Below, piece by piece: positions 1 to 10,815 of a stretch of 64,000 nucleotides of DNA. The DNA comes from Clostridiaceae bacterium (GTDB taxonomy: Bacteria > Bacillota > Clostridia > Peptostreptococcales > Tindalliaceae). Each line of letters starts with the position of its first letter. The first letter of the stretch is position 1. The notes beneath the pieces are model-generated. The model was not told where the DNA came from. It was given only the letters and a program-made list of their open reading frames with translations, and did not search any database. The position numbers and the translations under genes were made by a program. The DNA lies in the NCBI GenBank assembly GCA_024635995.1, contig JAGXHW010000006.1, positions 120,063 through 184,062 of the forward strand. The letters run 5' to 3'.

Positions 1-1067
1 TTATGTTTGTGCATTAATCTCTCTATCGAGTCAGACAGTCCATAAAAACCAATTTTTTCGTTTAAAAACGCTTCCACCAGCATATCATTTGCCTTAGTCA
101 AAACGCAAGGCATTGTTTTCCCAATTTTTTGCGCTTCTTTTGCCAATCTCAAACAGGGAAATCTGTCTTCGTCCGTTTTCTCAAAGGTTAGTGTGCAAAT
201 GTCGGTTAAAGAAAGAGATGCTAAGTTGTTCGGTAAACGATTGGGATATGATAATGCAAATTGAATTGGCACCTTCATATCCGGTAACCCTAATTGTGCT
301 ATGACTGACGTATCGTGAAACTCCACCATTGAGTGTATAATACTTTGAGGGTGAACAACAACTTCAATGTTTTCCAACGCTATGTTAAACAACCAGACTG
401 CTTCAATAATTTCCAGTCCTTTGTTCATCATAGTAGCAGAGTCAATGGTTATTTTGCTGCCCATAGACCAATTTGGATGTTTTAAGGCTTCTTTAACACC
501 CATCTCTTCAATTTGAGATTTAGTCATTTTTCTGAAGGGTCCTCCTGATGCTGTTAAAATTATTTTTTTCAAAGCCAGGCTTTTTTCGCCTTGAAGACAT
601 TGGAAGATAGCAGAATGTTCGCTGTCAACTGGAATAATAGTAACATTATGTTTATCAGCAAGGGACATTACCAGTTGTCCTCCTGAAACAAGTGATTCCT
701 TGTTTGCCAATGCAATATTTTTACCTGCCTCAATTGCCTGACATGTCGGACCCAAGCCTCTGCTCCCAACCAAGGCATTAATAACAAGGTCAGCCTCTCC
801 ATCATAAATGGCTTCTTTAATCCCTTCAAAACCATATAAAATCCGCGTAGAAGTAGTGATATTGGCTTTTAGACGATCACAATCTTCTTTTGAACCGATG
901 ATGGCTATTTTAGGTTTGAATTCATTGATTTGCTTCTCTAATAATCCAACATTTTCCCCAGCTGCCAATACAGATACTTCAAATCTCTCCTGATGCATTC
1001 TAACAATTTCCAATGTCTGGGTGCCGATGGAACCTGTTGAACCCAACAACTCAATTTTTTTTGCCAT
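1..1067 (-). CDS. dxr: 1-deoxy-D-xylulose 5-phosphate reductoisomerase (3' end outside window)
   Basis: Minus-strand translation from ATG at 1067: MAKKIELLGSTGSIGTQTLEIVRMH...; ALANKESLVSGG, PVDSEHSAIFQCL and SATMMNKGLE motifs. No stop in window, so absent from the ORF track. Confidence 0.95.
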   Translation of the reverse strand, partial: MAKKIELLGSTGSIGTQTLEIVRMHQERFEVSVLAAGENVGLLEKQINEFKPKIAIIGSKEDCDRLKANITTSTRILYGFEGIKEAIYDGEADLVINALVGSRGLGPTCQAIEAGKNIALANKESLVSGGQLVMSLADKHNVTIIPVDSEHSAIFQCLQGEKSLALKKIILTASGGPFRKMTKSQIEEMGVKEALKHPNWSMGSKITIDSATMMNKGLEIIEAVWLFNIALENIEVVVHPQSIIHSMVEFHDTSVIAQLGLPDMKVPIQFALSYPNRLPNNLASLSLTDICTLTFEKTDEDRFPCLRLAKEAQKIGKTMPCVLTKANDMLVEAFLNEKIGFYGLSDSIERLMHKH

Positions 1068-1127
1068 AAATGCACCTCACTCATTATTTTCCTATTAGAT
1101 CCTTGTTTACTATATACCCAAAAGGTA

Positions 1128-1919
1128 TCAGGCTTTCATCATCCAAAGTGATAAGAATAAATACACCAGTGGTCCAGTGAAAAGGATACTGTCAAACCGA
1201 TCCAACACGCCGCCATGTCCAGGAAAGAGGCGCCCAAAATCTTTTATTCCAATCTTTCTTTTAATTAATGACGCTGTAAGATCCCCTGTTTGCGAAAAAA
1301 ATGAACCGACAAAACCAAGGATCGTGATGGATATAATATGCTCTGGCATCACAAAATAGGCAAATATCAGACAACCCAGCATGCTTCCGATAATACCACC
1401 AACAGCACCTTCCACTGTTTTCTTAGGACTAATTTCTGGTGATAATTTGTGTTTACCCATCGATAATCCGGTAAGGTAGGCCAGAGAATCACATGACCAG
1501 GAAATGATAAAGACCAGCCAGACAGCATGCGTAAGATTCATTCGATCAATGAGCAACAATGTAAAAAACAATAAAGTAATGTACATAAAACCAAAGCATG
1601 TGATGAGGATATCTTGGAATTCTACTGTTTTATAGGATAACACCCAAAATGCCAATAACATCAGTAATAAAAGTAACAGTAATGACATGGTAACGTCCGG
1701 GTTTTTGTTGAAGCTGAACAATGCATACAACGCAACGGTAGCAATATAACCTGCCCATTTGACAGGTTTATAACCCCCCATTTGAACACTGGAATAAAAT
1801 TCATGCAGTCCAAGCATCGTAATCATCAGTAACGATATTGAAAGCAATACTCCGCCAGTTTTTAATACAAAAAAAAGAATTGGCAAACCTAGAACGGTTG
1901 TTATAATACGTTTCAACAC
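1128..1919 (-). CDS. cdsA: Phosphatidate cytidylyltransferase
   Basis: Multi-TM protein with SPKKTVEGAVGG and C-terminal GRLFPGHGGVLDRFDS signature; next to uppS and dxr. Confidence 0.95.
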   Translation of the reverse strand: MLKRIITTVLGLPILFFVLKTGGVLLSISLLMITMLGLHEFYSSVQMGGYKPVKWAGYIATVALYALFSFNKNPDVTMSLLLLLLLMLLAFWVLSYKTVEFQDILITCFGFMYITLLFFTLLLIDRMNLTHAVWLVFIISWSCDSLAYLTGLSMGKHKLSPEISPKKTVEGAVGGIIGSMLGCLIFAYFVMPEHIISITILGFVGSFFSQTGDLTASLIKRKIGIKDFGRLFPGHGGVLDRFDSILFTGPLVYLFLSLWMMKA

Positions 1920-1930
1920 ATTTCTGCCTC

Positions 1931-2650
1931 CTAACTAAGCCCACCAAAACGTCTTTGTCTCAATTGATAGTCAACAATGGCTTCAACTAAATCTTCTCCT
2001 CTAAACTCTGGCCATAGTACATCTGTAAAATACAGCTCAGCATACGCAATCTGCCATAAGAGAAAATTACTGATCCGCTTTTCACCACTTGTTCTAATCA
2101 ACAAATCAGGATCGGGTAACCCACTGGTATCTAAATATGAGCCTATCATTTCTTCAGTTAAATCGTCGAAAGCAATTGTTTGCTCTTTATAATTCTCTGC
2201 GATTCTTTTTAGGGCCCTGACAATTTCGTTTCTGGCACCATAGTTTAACCCAATGTTCATGATAAGACCATTATTACCTGCAGTCTTTTCCTTTGCTTTG
2301 TCAATTTCTCTTTGTATGCGCTCAGGAAAGGCAGATAAATCTCCAATTGTTCGGATCATGACATTCTGTTTGTGCAATTCTTCAATTTCTTTTTTTAAAT
2401 ATTCTACTAACAGTTTCATTAGGAAAGAAACTTCTTCTTCCGGTCTCTTCCAGTTTTCCGTTGAGAACGCATACAGGGTTATTACTTGGATTTTTAGTTG
2501 AGAAGCCTTCTTTATAACGTCTCTGATGGCCTCAACACCTTGCTGATGACCAGCACTTCTGGGAAGTTTATGCTTCTGTGCCCATCTGCCGTTACCATCC
2601 ATAATAATAGCTACGTGCCTGGGTATATGTTTCATATTAATCTCATTCAT
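1931..2650 (-). CDS. uppS: Isoprenyl transferase (undecaprenyl diphosphate synthase)
   Basis: HVAIIMDGNGRWAQ, LYAFSTENWKRP, DLLIRTSGEKRISNFLLWQ motifs. Confidence 0.96.
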   Translation of the reverse strand: MNEINMKHIPRHVAIIMDGNGRWAQKHKLPRSAGHQQGVEAIRDVIKKASQLKIQVITLYAFSTENWKRPEEEVSFLMKLLVEYLKKEIEELHKQNVMIRTIGDLSAFPERIQREIDKAKEKTAGNNGLIMNIGLNYGARNEIVRALKRIAENYKEQTIAFDDLTEEMIGSYLDTSGLPDPDLLIRTSGEKRISNFLLWQIAYAELYFTDVLWPEFRGEDLVEAIVDYQLRQRRFGGLS

Positions 2651-2696
2651 TTTATATTTTCACCTCAACAGTCAGAAACCCCCTGTCTGCAGGGGG

Positions 2697-2885
2697 CTAG
2701 AAGTAAGCAATCAGTAGTTCTGTCTTGTTGCTTTTTTTTATGATTCGTTGTCTAATGATTCTCCCAGTCTTGATTTCATCCCCAACCCTCGTAGGAATAC
2801 GTTGAATCGTATATGCAACACCATTTTTATCCAAGGATATAATTGCCTCATACAAAACCATTCCTAACACATCAGGCGCGTTCAA
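2697..2885 (-). CDS. Small conserved-type protein between frr and uppS, weakly PASTA-like
   Basis: 62 aa ORF in the operon, 3 bp after frr: MNAPDVLGMVLYEAIISLDKNGVAYTIQ...; no firm family assignment. Confidence 0.6.
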   Translation of the reverse strand: MNAPDVLGMVLYEAIISLDKNGVAYTIQRIPTRVGDEIKTGRIIRQRIIKKSNKTELLIAYF

Positions 2886-2887
2886 AA

Positions 2888-3448
2888 CTATACCTCCAAT
2901 ATTTCTTTTTCCTTTGCTTCAACCATACTCTCAATTTTTTCAATGTATTGATCTGTTAACTTTTGGATCTCATCCTGAGCTTGTTTTAAGTCGTCTTCAG
3001 TCAATTCTCCCGCTTTTTCCATTTTCTTCAATACATCATTACCAGTACGGCGTTCATTTCTGATGGCGACTCTTCCCTCTTCTGCTTTTGCTTTAACCAG
3101 TTTAGATAAATCTTTTCGTCGTTCTTCAGTTAACTGTGGTATAACCAATCTGATGATTTTACCATCATTGTTAGGGTTTATCCCCAAATCAGATTTCTGT
3201 ATTGCTTTTTCAACTTCCGTCAAAACGGTTGGGTCGAAAGGTTGAATTGTAATCATTCTAGGTTCCGGAGCTGCAACCGTTGCAATTTGTTTTAAAGGCG
3301 TTTGCGCTCCATAATACTCTACGGTAATTCTATCAAGCATTGCCGGGTTTGCTCTTCCTGCTCTTATGCTGTTGAGTTCATCCTGAACCACTGCGACAGT
3401 TTTTTTCATTTTGTCTTCAATTTCCCTGTGGATTTCAAGTTGCATCAT
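2888..3448 (-). CDS. frr: Ribosome recycling factor
   Basis: [38 protein letters not shown] motifs. Confidence 0.97.
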   Translation of the reverse strand: MMQLEIHREIEDKMKKTVAVVQDELNSIRAGRANPAMLDRITVEYYGAQTPLKQIATVAAPEPRMITIQPFDPTVLTEVEKAIQKSDLGINPNNDGKIIRLVIPQLTEERRKDLSKLVKAKAEEGRVAIRNERRTGNDVLKKMEKAGELTEDDLKQAQDEIQKLTDQYIEKIESMVEAKEKEILEV

Positions 3449-3461
3449 AATTCCCCCTTAA

Positions 3462-4172
3462 TTAACTGTGAATGTAAGTACCAATTGCTTTACCCATCAC
3501 TACTTTTTTAATATTTTCAGGGTCATCCAACCCAAACACTTTGATTGGAATTTGATTATCCATGCACAACGATGTAGCGGTTGAATCCATCACTTTTAGT
3601 CCCATGTTTAATATATCAATATAACTTAAATCCAGCAACTTGTTCGCATCATCATTTTCATTGGGGTCCTTATCATAAACAGCATCAACTTTCTTGGCCA
3701 GCAAGATGACTTCTGCTTCAATTTCAGCCGCCCTTAGGGCAGCGGTAGTATCCGTTGAAAAATAAGGATTTCCTGTGCCGGCAGCGAATATAACAACACG
3801 ATTTTTTTCCAAATGTCTTACTGCACGCCTTCGGATATATGGTTCTGCAATCTGTCTCATCTCAATAGCAGTTTGAACACGTGTAACCACATCGATGTCT
3901 TCCAGGGCATCCTGCAATGCGAGACTGTTAATAACTGTTGCCATCATACCCATGTAATCAGCTGTGGTTCGGTCCATGTTTGCACCACTTCTACCTCGCC
4001 AGAAATTGCCTCCACCAACAACAATGGCAACCTGAACGCCCATATCGACAATTTCTTTAATTTGTTTTGCTATGTTTTGTATGGTTGTTGTATCTAGTCC
4101 AAATCCACGTTCTCCAGCTAAAGCTTCTCCACTTAGCTTTAATAAAATTCGCTGATATAATGGTTTTTCCAT
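3462..4172 (-). CDS. pyrH: UMP kinase
   Basis: [44 protein letters not shown] motifs. Confidence 0.97.
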   Translation of the reverse strand: MEKPLYQRILLKLSGEALAGERGFGLDTTTIQNIAKQIKEIVDMGVQVAIVVGGGNFWRGRSGANMDRTTADYMGMMATVINSLALQDALEDIDVVTRVQTAIEMRQIAEPYIRRRAVRHLEKNRVVIFAAGTGNPYFSTDTTAALRAAEIEAEVILLAKKVDAVYDKDPNENDDANKLLDLSYIDILNMGLKVMDSTATSLCMDNQIPIKVFGLDDPENIKKVVMGKAIGTYIHS

Positions 4173-4228
4173 GAATTGACTCTCCTGTCTTGTTGATTGT
4201 CCAATGTTAGTTTCAGACTTTCATAGTT

Positions 4229-4254
4229 AAAGAGAACACAAATGTGTTCTCTTT
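4229..4254 (-). terminator. Hairpin terminator after tsf
   Basis: AAAGAGAACACA-AA-TGTGTTCTCTTT perfect 12-bp inverted repeat between tsf and pyrH. Confidence 0.6.
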
Positions 4255-4262
4255 TGAATCAA

Positions 4263-4907
4263 TTATTGGATCGCTTTAGCAACTTCTTCAGCAAAGTTTT
4301 CTGATTTTTTTTCAATACCTTCTCCCACTTCATAACGTGTAAATCTTCTAATACTAAGATTTTCTCCAATTTTCGCGACTTTTTCAGTCAACAACTGGCG
4401 AATTGTCATATCTGGGTCTTTTACAAAATCCTGTTCCAACAAGCAAACATCTTTATAATATTTTTCGATTCTTCCTTCTACCATCTTGTCCACAATTTTT
4501 TCCGGCTTTCCTTCATTTAAAGCTTGCTTTCGAAGAATTTCTTTTTCTTTTTCAATCATATCCTGAGGCACATCGTCACGGCTTACATATTGCGGGTTTG
4601 AAGCAGCAATTTGCATTGCAATGTCTTTAACAAATGTTTTAAACTCTTCATTTTTTGCAACAAAATCTGTCTCAGAGTTTACTTCAACCAATACGCCAAT
4701 ACGACCACCATGAATATAAGCTTCTACAATACCTTCAGCCGCAATTCTACCAGCTTTTTTAGCAACAGCAGCTAAACCTTTTTCACGGAGCGCTTCAACC
4801 GCTTTTTCCAGGTTACCATCGGTTTCAGTTAGTGCTTTTTTACAATCCATCATACCAGCGCCTGTTTTTTCTCTCAGTTCTTTGACCATGCTAGCAGTTA
4901 TATTCAT
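4263..4907 (-). CDS. tsf: Elongation factor Ts
   Basis: [41 protein letters not shown]. Confidence 0.97.
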   Translation of the reverse strand: MNITASMVKELREKTGAGMMDCKKALTETDGNLEKAVEALREKGLAAVAKKAGRIAAEGIVEAYIHGGRIGVLVEVNSETDFVAKNEEFKTFVKDIAMQIAASNPQYVSRDDVPQDMIEKEKEILRKQALNEGKPEKIVDKMVEGRIEKYYKDVCLLEQDFVKDPDMTIRQLLTEKVAKIGENLSIRRFTRYEVGEGIEKKSENFAEEVAKAIQ

Positions 4908-4934
4908 TGATTCAACCTCCATTATAATAATAAA

Positions 4935-4971
4935 GGCAAGGGGTGAAATGGTTAACATTTCCACCCTTACC
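4935..4971 (-). terminator. Hairpin between rpsB and tsf
   Basis: GGTAAGGGTGGAAATGTTAACCATTTCACCCCTTGCC on the minus strand, followed by TTTATTATTAT. Confidence 0.55.
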
Positions 4972-4977
4972 TATTTT

Positions 4978-5694
4978 TTACGCTTCTTCTACTTCTTCAG
5001 CTTTATCCTGAAAACTCTGGCTTCCTTCAACGACTGCATCGGCCATTGTAGCTGCAAGCAATTTGACAGCTCTAATCGCATCATCGTTACCTGGAATAAC
5101 ATAGTCCACTTCATCAGGATCACAGTTAGTATCCACAATGGCAATAACTGGAATGCCCAGTTTGTGAGCTTCAAGAATAGCAATGTGTTCTTTTCTGGGG
5201 TCAACAACAAATAATGCCTTTGGCATTTCCTTCATGTCTTTTATGCCACCGAGAAACTTTTCAAGTCTTTCCATTTCATGTCTAAGTTGAATGACTTCTT
5301 TTTTCGGTAACACATCAAAAGTGCCGTCTTCTTCCATTTTTTCCAATTTTCTTAGTCTGTCAATTCTAAGTTTGATGGTCTTGAAGTTCGTCATCATGCC
5401 GCCTAACCATCTTTGGTTAACAAAATACATTCCGCATCTTTTAGCTTCTTCTTCAATTGACTCCTGTGCCTGTTTCTTTGTTCCCACAAAGAGAATTTTT
5501 CCACCATCTTCAACAATTTCTTTGATGGCTTGATAGGCTGCATCCACTTTTTTAACTGTCTTCTGAAGATCGATGATGTAAATACCATTTCTTTCTGTAA
5601 AGATAAATTCTGCCATCTTGGGGTTCCATCTTCTGGTCTGGTGACCAAAATGTACCCCAGCTTCCAATAACTGCTTCATTGATACTACACTCAT
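4978..5694 (-). CDS. rpsB: 30S ribosomal protein S2
   Basis: [44 protein letters not shown]. Confidence 0.98.
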   Translation of the reverse strand: MSVVSMKQLLEAGVHFGHQTRRWNPKMAEFIFTERNGIYIIDLQKTVKKVDAAYQAIKEIVEDGGKILFVGTKKQAQESIEEEAKRCGMYFVNQRWLGGMMTNFKTIKLRIDRLRKLEKMEEDGTFDVLPKKEVIQLRHEMERLEKFLGGIKDMKEMPKALFVVDPRKEHIAILEAHKLGIPVIAIVDTNCDPDEVDYVIPGNDDAIRAVKLLAATMADAVVEGSQSFQDKAEEVEEA

Positions 5695-5804
5695 TTTCTT
5701 ACCTCCTGTTTTGTTTTTCCTCCACTTTCTTCAGCTCATACAACACCTAAATGATTTAGGCACAGCTGTATGAATTAGAAAGTGTGTGAATTGTTACCTA
5801 TAGT

Positions 5805-5833
5805 ATTTTATCATACTGTTTATCCCTAATCAA
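5805..5833 (-). promoter_or_regulatory. Sigma-A-type promoter for rpsB
   Basis: Minus strand TTGATT-17 bp-TAAAAT, about 110 nt upstream of the rpsB start. Confidence 0.6.
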
Positions 5834-5854
5834 CGTTTTTTTAGTAATTATACC

Positions 5855-6496
5855 TTAAACCAATCCCTTTTTCCGTAGTTCACCTTGTTTTTGTGAAATA
5901 AATGCACTGATTTTGTTCTTATTTTGTTCACTGACATTTTCAAACGTTATTCCAAGTTCATATTTTTGCTGATCCTTCATTCTAATTGATCTTACTACGG
6001 TGGCATCAACAGTAATGTTAGCATCATCCAAATTCAATGTACATTCAATTTTTTCACTCACATAAAACGATTTTGTTGATGTTGCCCGAATTCCACCGAC
6101 ACTGATATCCAATACCATAATGTCACAATTGGTCTCTTTTTCATAGCTTTTTATACTGCCATTCACCATATATTTTAGACGATGATATGCACGTCTTTGT
6201 GTTTTGCGAGGTTCAGAAATTCGCGCTATTTGATAAAGCTCCAAATTGCCTTCGTTCATTTTCCTTAGAAAAGTTGCAGTAAAACTAAAGATACCTGCAT
6301 CTCTATAGTATGTAAGATCAGCTTTTTGTCCAATTTTTATCGGATATTCCATTCCTTTAAAAACGGGACCGGTAATATAATAAAACTCATTATCAACATT
6401 CATAACCTGTGAATGGAGCGTTTTAACACCTTCAGGATTAGTTGGATTATGGATCTGGATGTCAACATTATCTCCAATTTTCAGCAGCAACTCCAT
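5855..6496 (-). CDS. PilZ-domain flagellar brake-like protein (YpfA/YcgR type)
   Basis: N-terminal YcgR-like domain plus RRAYHRLKYMVNGSI...DISVGGIRATS PilZ motifs (RxxxR, D/NxSxxG). Confidence 0.8.
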   Translation of the reverse strand: MELLLKIGDNVDIQIHNPTNPEGVKTLHSQVMNVDNEFYYITGPVFKGMEYPIKIGQKADLTYYRDAGIFSFTATFLRKMNEGNLELYQIARISEPRKTQRRAYHRLKYMVNGSIKSYEKETNCDIMVLDISVGGIRATSTKSFYVSEKIECTLNLDDANITVDATVVRSIRMKDQQKYELGITFENVSEQNKNKISAFISQKQGELRKKGLV

Positions 6497-6643
6497 GCAA
6501 CTACCTCCTTACAAAAAAACCTGATTAGTCTGTTCACGAACAATCCTGTTTGTTACTGGATCTTTTTATCAGCCTTACATATCCAGTGATATCAGCGCAT
6601 CTTCAATCAACATTATACCATAAGTTGTGTCTAGGCTAACAAG

Positions 6644-6674
6644 GAAAAAGAAGTCATTGGATAACGACTTCTTT
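6644..6674 (-). terminator. codY terminator
   Basis: AAAGAAGTC-N10-GACTTCTTT followed by a U-run on the minus strand, just after codY. Confidence 0.7.
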
Positions 6675-6696
6675 CAATGTTTATATTAAGTTTTGC

Positions 6697-7476
6697 TTAA
6701 CGTTTAAGTTTTCTGAGTTCATCTAATAACCGTGTATTAAGAATTCTTATGTGAGTTCCTTTCATGCCCAAAGACCTGGACTCAATAACCCCTGCACTTT
6801 CAAATTTTCTTAGAGCGTTCACAATTACCGATCTGGTTATACCTACCCGATCGGCTATTTTACTCGCAACGAGAAGTCCTTCGGTTCCATTTAATTCGTT
6901 GAAAATATGTTCAACTGCTTCTAACTCGGAATATGATAAGGTATCTATTGCCATTTTAACCACAGCTTTCTTGCGGGCTTCTTCTTCAATTTCATCTGAT
7001 TTAGCTCTTAATATTTCAAGCCCAACCACAGTAGCACTATATTCAGCCATGATTAAATCATCATCAGAAAACTTTTGGTCATGACGCGCCAGCACCATTG
7101 TGCCAAGTCGTTGAGCGCTGCCGAGTATAGGTACTACTGTCACCAGCTTGTTATAGCTTTGCACATCATATTTAAACAATTTCAGTAATGCGTCCTGGGT
7201 AATGTTTGACTGTGTTTCAGTCACCAGGAGCAACTGTTCATTGTACTCATCAGGAAATCTTTTTTCTCCTGTTTGTTCATCCAAAATAATGGGGCAGTCT
7301 GACGTATCTGTTAAACTAACACCTAAAACTTTTCCTTTTGAGCTTGCCACATACACATTTGCATCAAGAATGTCACTTAATGTACGGCATAATTCGTTAA
7401 ATGATACAGTGTTTTCTGCAGATTTTTGAAGAATCGAGTTAATTCTTCTGGTTTTCTCTAGTAATGAAGCGGACAT
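6697..7476 (-). CDS. codY: GTP-sensing transcriptional repressor CodY
   Basis: [19 protein letters not shown]..; C-terminal [44 protein letters not shown]. Confidence 0.96.
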   Translation of the reverse strand: MSASLLEKTRRINSILQKSAENTVSFNELCRTLSDILDANVYVASSKGKVLGVSLTDTSDCPIILDEQTGEKRFPDEYNEQLLLVTETQSNITQDALLKLFKYDVQSYNKLVTVVPILGSAQRLGTMVLARHDQKFSDDDLIMAEYSATVVGLEILRAKSDEIEEEARKKAVVKMAIDTLSYSELEAVEHIFNELNGTEGLLVASKIADRVGITRSVIVNALRKFESAGVIESRSLGMKGTHIRILNTRLLDELRKLKR

Positions 7477-7585
7477 CACTGAACCTCCTTTTTTTATTGT
7501 CATCGCTATATGATTCCATTTCATATAACATGATTTTTTCATAATCAAATCCTATCACAATTATTCAAAAAATTCAATTTGTTTT

Positions 7586-9670
7586 TTACTGCTCTTTTTC
7601 ATCCATGTTTTTTTCAAATGAACATTCTTTTGTAGGGCAAACTAACTTTGTTTCTTTTTTTGTTTTCTTGATAACAAGCAAAGTATCACATTTCGGACAT
7701 TTTTCATTGACTGGTTGGTTCCATGAGACAAAGCGACAATCCGGAAATTTATTACAGCCATAAAACAATCTACCCTTTTTAGACTTTCGCTCGACTACTT
7801 CACCCTCCTCACAAAGTGGACAATGAACACCAATTTTCTTAACAAAAGGCTTGGTATTTTCACATTCTGGGTAATTTGAGCAGGCCAAAAATTTACCGTA
7901 TCGCCCATATTTTATGAGCATGGAAGCTCCACATTTCTCGCATACTTCATCACTTTCCTCAACAAAATCCACTTCTTCAACATGTTTATCAGCGTGTTGA
8001 AGCATTTCGTTAAATGGTCCGTAAAATTCTCTGATTAAATGCTTCCAATCTTCTGCTCCATCTTCGATTTCATCCAGCTGTTTTTCCATTTTGGCCGTGA
8101 AGTTTACATCAATTATTTTTTCAAAATAATCTTCTAACAAGCGTGTTACCAGAATTCCAAGTTCAGTTGGTTTCAGGGTTTTTGTTTCTCTTACCACATA
8201 CCCTCTTGCCAGGATTGTACTGATTGTCGGTGAATAAGTACTGGGTCTTCCAATCCCCAGTTCTTCCATCGCCTTAACCAAACTGGCTTCTGTATAACGC
8301 GCAGGTGGTTGAGTGTAATGCTGGGACGAGTTTGAATCTAATTGCTTGTACAATTCACCCTCCTTAACCGTAGGTAACAGTTGATCTTTTGTGACGGAGG
8401 CAAAACTATACACTTTGAGGAAACCATCAAATATTAATCTGGATCCATTGGCTTTAAATTGGATCTTTTCAACATCCATGATAACACTGATGTTTTGATA
8501 TAGCGCTGGCTTCATTCTACTTGCAACAAATCTTTCCCAGATTAGTTTGTATAACTTATACTGATCACTGCTTAAAAACCTTTTCATCACATCAGGGGTC
8601 CTTTCAATGTCTGTGGGCCTGATGGCTTCATGGGCATCCTGAACAGATTTATTTTGCTTCTTTTTAACAGTCACATTGTCAGGTTTTAAATATACTTCAC
8701 CAAACTTGCCTGCTATAAACCCACGAACTGATTTGTGAGCATCATCAGAGATCCGCGTTGAATCTGTTCGAAGATACGTTATTAAACCGGTTGTTCCTTC
8801 TTTTCCAATGTCAATTCCTTCATATAATTGTTGTGCAATCATCATCGTTTTGCGTGTTGCAAATCCAAGTTTATTTGATGCTTCCTGCTGCAAGGTACTA
8901 GTAGTAAATGGCTCAAATGGATTTCTTCTTTTTTCACTCTCTTTGACCTGTAAGACTGTCAGGTCCAATCCATGTATTTTCTTTAAAATTCTTTGTACAG
9001 ATTTTTCATCTGGTAACTCTTTACTGCCTGTTTCATCTCTATGAAACTGCACCGTTACCTTGTTTTTTTTACTGTTTTCAAGTTCCAGTTCCAAATTCCA
9101 ATATTCCTGAGGAACAAACAGGTTAATTTCTTCTTCCCGATCTTTTATCATTTTTGTTGCAACGGACTGTACTCTTCCTGCACTTAACCCTTTTCGTAAC
9201 TTTTTCCACAACAAAGGACTCAGGTTATATCCAACAAGTCGGTCCAATACCCGCCTTGCTTGTTGTGCATCTACCAATTGTTTATCAATCACACGCGGAT
9301 TTTTAACAGCAGCTTTAATTGCATTTTTAGTTATTTCGTTAAAGACAATTCTGCACGGTTCATCTTCATTTAAATTTAGGGCATTGGATAAATGCCAAGA
9401 AATGGCTTCTCCTTCGCGATCAAGGTCAGTCGCCAGTAAAACTCTTTTGGCTTTCTTGGCTTCTTTCTTAATTTCAGTCAGGATAGGTCCTTTTCCTCTT
9501 ATGGTGATGTATTGCGGCTCGAAATCCTGATCAACATCGACACCCAGTTTGCTTTTAGGCAAGTCAATAATATGACCCACTGTTGCTTTCACAGTGTAAT
9601 GGCTTCCTAGAAATTTTTTTATGGTCTTTGCTTTTGCCGGAGACTCGACAATGACCAATGACTTTGACAT
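7586..9670 (-). CDS. topA: DNA topoisomerase I
   Basis: MSKSLVIVESPAKAKTIKKFLG; GLITYLRTDSTRIS active site; C-terminal zinc fingers (CEKCG..., CPLCEEGE...). Confidence 0.97.
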   Translation of the reverse strand: MSKSLVIVESPAKAKTIKKFLGSHYTVKATVGHIIDLPKSKLGVDVDQDFEPQYITIRGKGPILTEIKKEAKKAKRVLLATDLDREGEAISWHLSNALNLNEDEPCRIVFNEITKNAIKAAVKNPRVIDKQLVDAQQARRVLDRLVGYNLSPLLWKKLRKGLSAGRVQSVATKMIKDREEEINLFVPQEYWNLELELENSKKNKVTVQFHRDETGSKELPDEKSVQRILKKIHGLDLTVLQVKESEKRRNPFEPFTTSTLQQEASNKLGFATRKTMMIAQQLYEGIDIGKEGTTGLITYLRTDSTRISDDAHKSVRGFIAGKFGEVYLKPDNVTVKKKQNKSVQDAHEAIRPTDIERTPDVMKRFLSSDQYKLYKLIWERFVASRMKPALYQNISVIMDVEKIQFKANGSRLIFDGFLKVYSFASVTKDQLLPTVKEGELYKQLDSNSSQHYTQPPARYTEASLVKAMEELGIGRPSTYSPTISTILARGYVVRETKTLKPTELGILVTRLLEDYFEKIIDVNFTAKMEKQLDEIEDGAEDWKHLIREFYGPFNEMLQHADKHVEEVDFVEESDEVCEKCGASMLIKYGRYGKFLACSNYPECENTKPFVKKIGVHCPLCEEGEVVERKSKKGRLFYGCNKFPDCRFVSWNQPVNEKCPKCDTLLVIKKTKKETKLVCPTKECSFEKNMDEKEQ

Positions 9671-9718
9671 GGTAACACCTCTTTTGCATTTTAAAAACTC
9701 ACGCACGATTATATCAGT

Positions 9719-10810
9719 TTATCTATACGCTGTAAATCTTTTACCTGGCAGTTGTTGCACCAAGCCTTTTAATTCCAGGATGGTAAGTATTCCATTTAGT
9801 TCAGAAATGGTAAGATCAGATCTATGTAAAAGCATCTCTATTGGCATAGGTTCTTCCGCTACGAGGTTCATGACAGATTTTTCATTACTACTCAATGCTA
9901 TGTTAACGTTATACGCTTCACTATTGTAAATTTTAACTGGTAATATAGACTCAATTGGCCCAATCACATCATCTATCTCAAGGACCAATCGGGCGCCATC
10001 CCTCAACAACTTATTTGTTCCAATACTTAGCTGACTGTTTATGTTGCCAGGTAAAGCGTAAACTTCTCTGCCTTGTTCCATGGCAAATTCAGCTGTTATA
10101 AGCGCCCCACTCCGTTCCCTTGCTTCTATAACGAATACACCGGCTGACAAACCGCTGATGATTCTATTCCTCGCAGGGAAAAAATGCTTTTGAGGTTCAA
10201 TCCCAGGTGCATACTCGCTGATAATGGTTCCTTTTTTTTCAAGTTCCTGGTATAGTTTCCGATTAGAAATCGGATATGTTTTATCAATACCACATCCTAA
10301 AACCCCAATACTATAACCTCCAGCATCAAGGCAACCTTGGTGCCCAGCAGCGTCTATGCCATAGGCTAAGCCACTGACAATACCCACTTCGCGCTTGGCC
10401 AATTCCCTGGCAAAATAATCAGCAGCCCATTTTCCATATGTTGACGCTTTTCTGGCGCCAACCATTCCAATCATAGGATGACCATTCAAAGGTTTCCCTT
10501 TTGCATATAATACCCAGGGCGGATCATATATTTCCTGAAGTTTTTCTGGGTAATGATCGTCTAGCAAGGTAATGATTGTATATTGTTCATTAATTTTTTC
10601 TACTCTTCGTTGAAGCACTTCTGTGTCTTTAATCGCTGCTTTGATAATCTTATTGCGATAAGGGCCATTACCTATTACTCTTTCCAATAGCTCTTCAGAA
10701 GCATTAAATACATTTTGAAAGGAACCAAAGAAATCCTTTAAATCAGATAGCATCTTTGAATAATGTAATCCAGCTACACTAAGGGCTATCAAGTAGTCTC
10801 TTTCTTCCAT
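9719..10810 (-). CDS. dprA: DNA-processing protein DprA
   Basis: MIGMVGARKASTYGK, SGLAYGIDAAGHQGCLDAGG, PARNRIISGLS motifs. Confidence 0.95.
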   Translation of the reverse strand: MEERDYLIALSVAGLHYSKMLSDLKDFFGSFQNVFNASEELLERVIGNGPYRNKIIKAAIKDTEVLQRRVEKINEQYTIITLLDDHYPEKLQEIYDPPWVLYAKGKPLNGHPMIGMVGARKASTYGKWAADYFARELAKREVGIVSGLAYGIDAAGHQGCLDAGGYSIGVLGCGIDKTYPISNRKLYQELEKKGTIISEYAPGIEPQKHFFPARNRIISGLSAGVFVIEARERSGALITAEFAMEQGREVYALPGNINSQLSIGTNKLLRDGARLVLEIDDVIGPIESILPVKIYNSEAYNVNIALSSNEKSVMNLVAEEPMPIEMLLHRSDLTISELNGILTILELKGLVQQLPGKRFTAYR

Positions 10811-10815
10811 CTGTG

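Noticed and set aside
113-993. Plus-strand ORFs at 113..304 and 808..993
   Set aside because: Antisense to dxr, whose protein is clear on the minus strand.
4989-5210. Alternative-frame minus ORFs inside rpsB (4989..5210, 5403..5648)
   Set aside because: Out-of-frame shadows of the clear S2 coding sequence.
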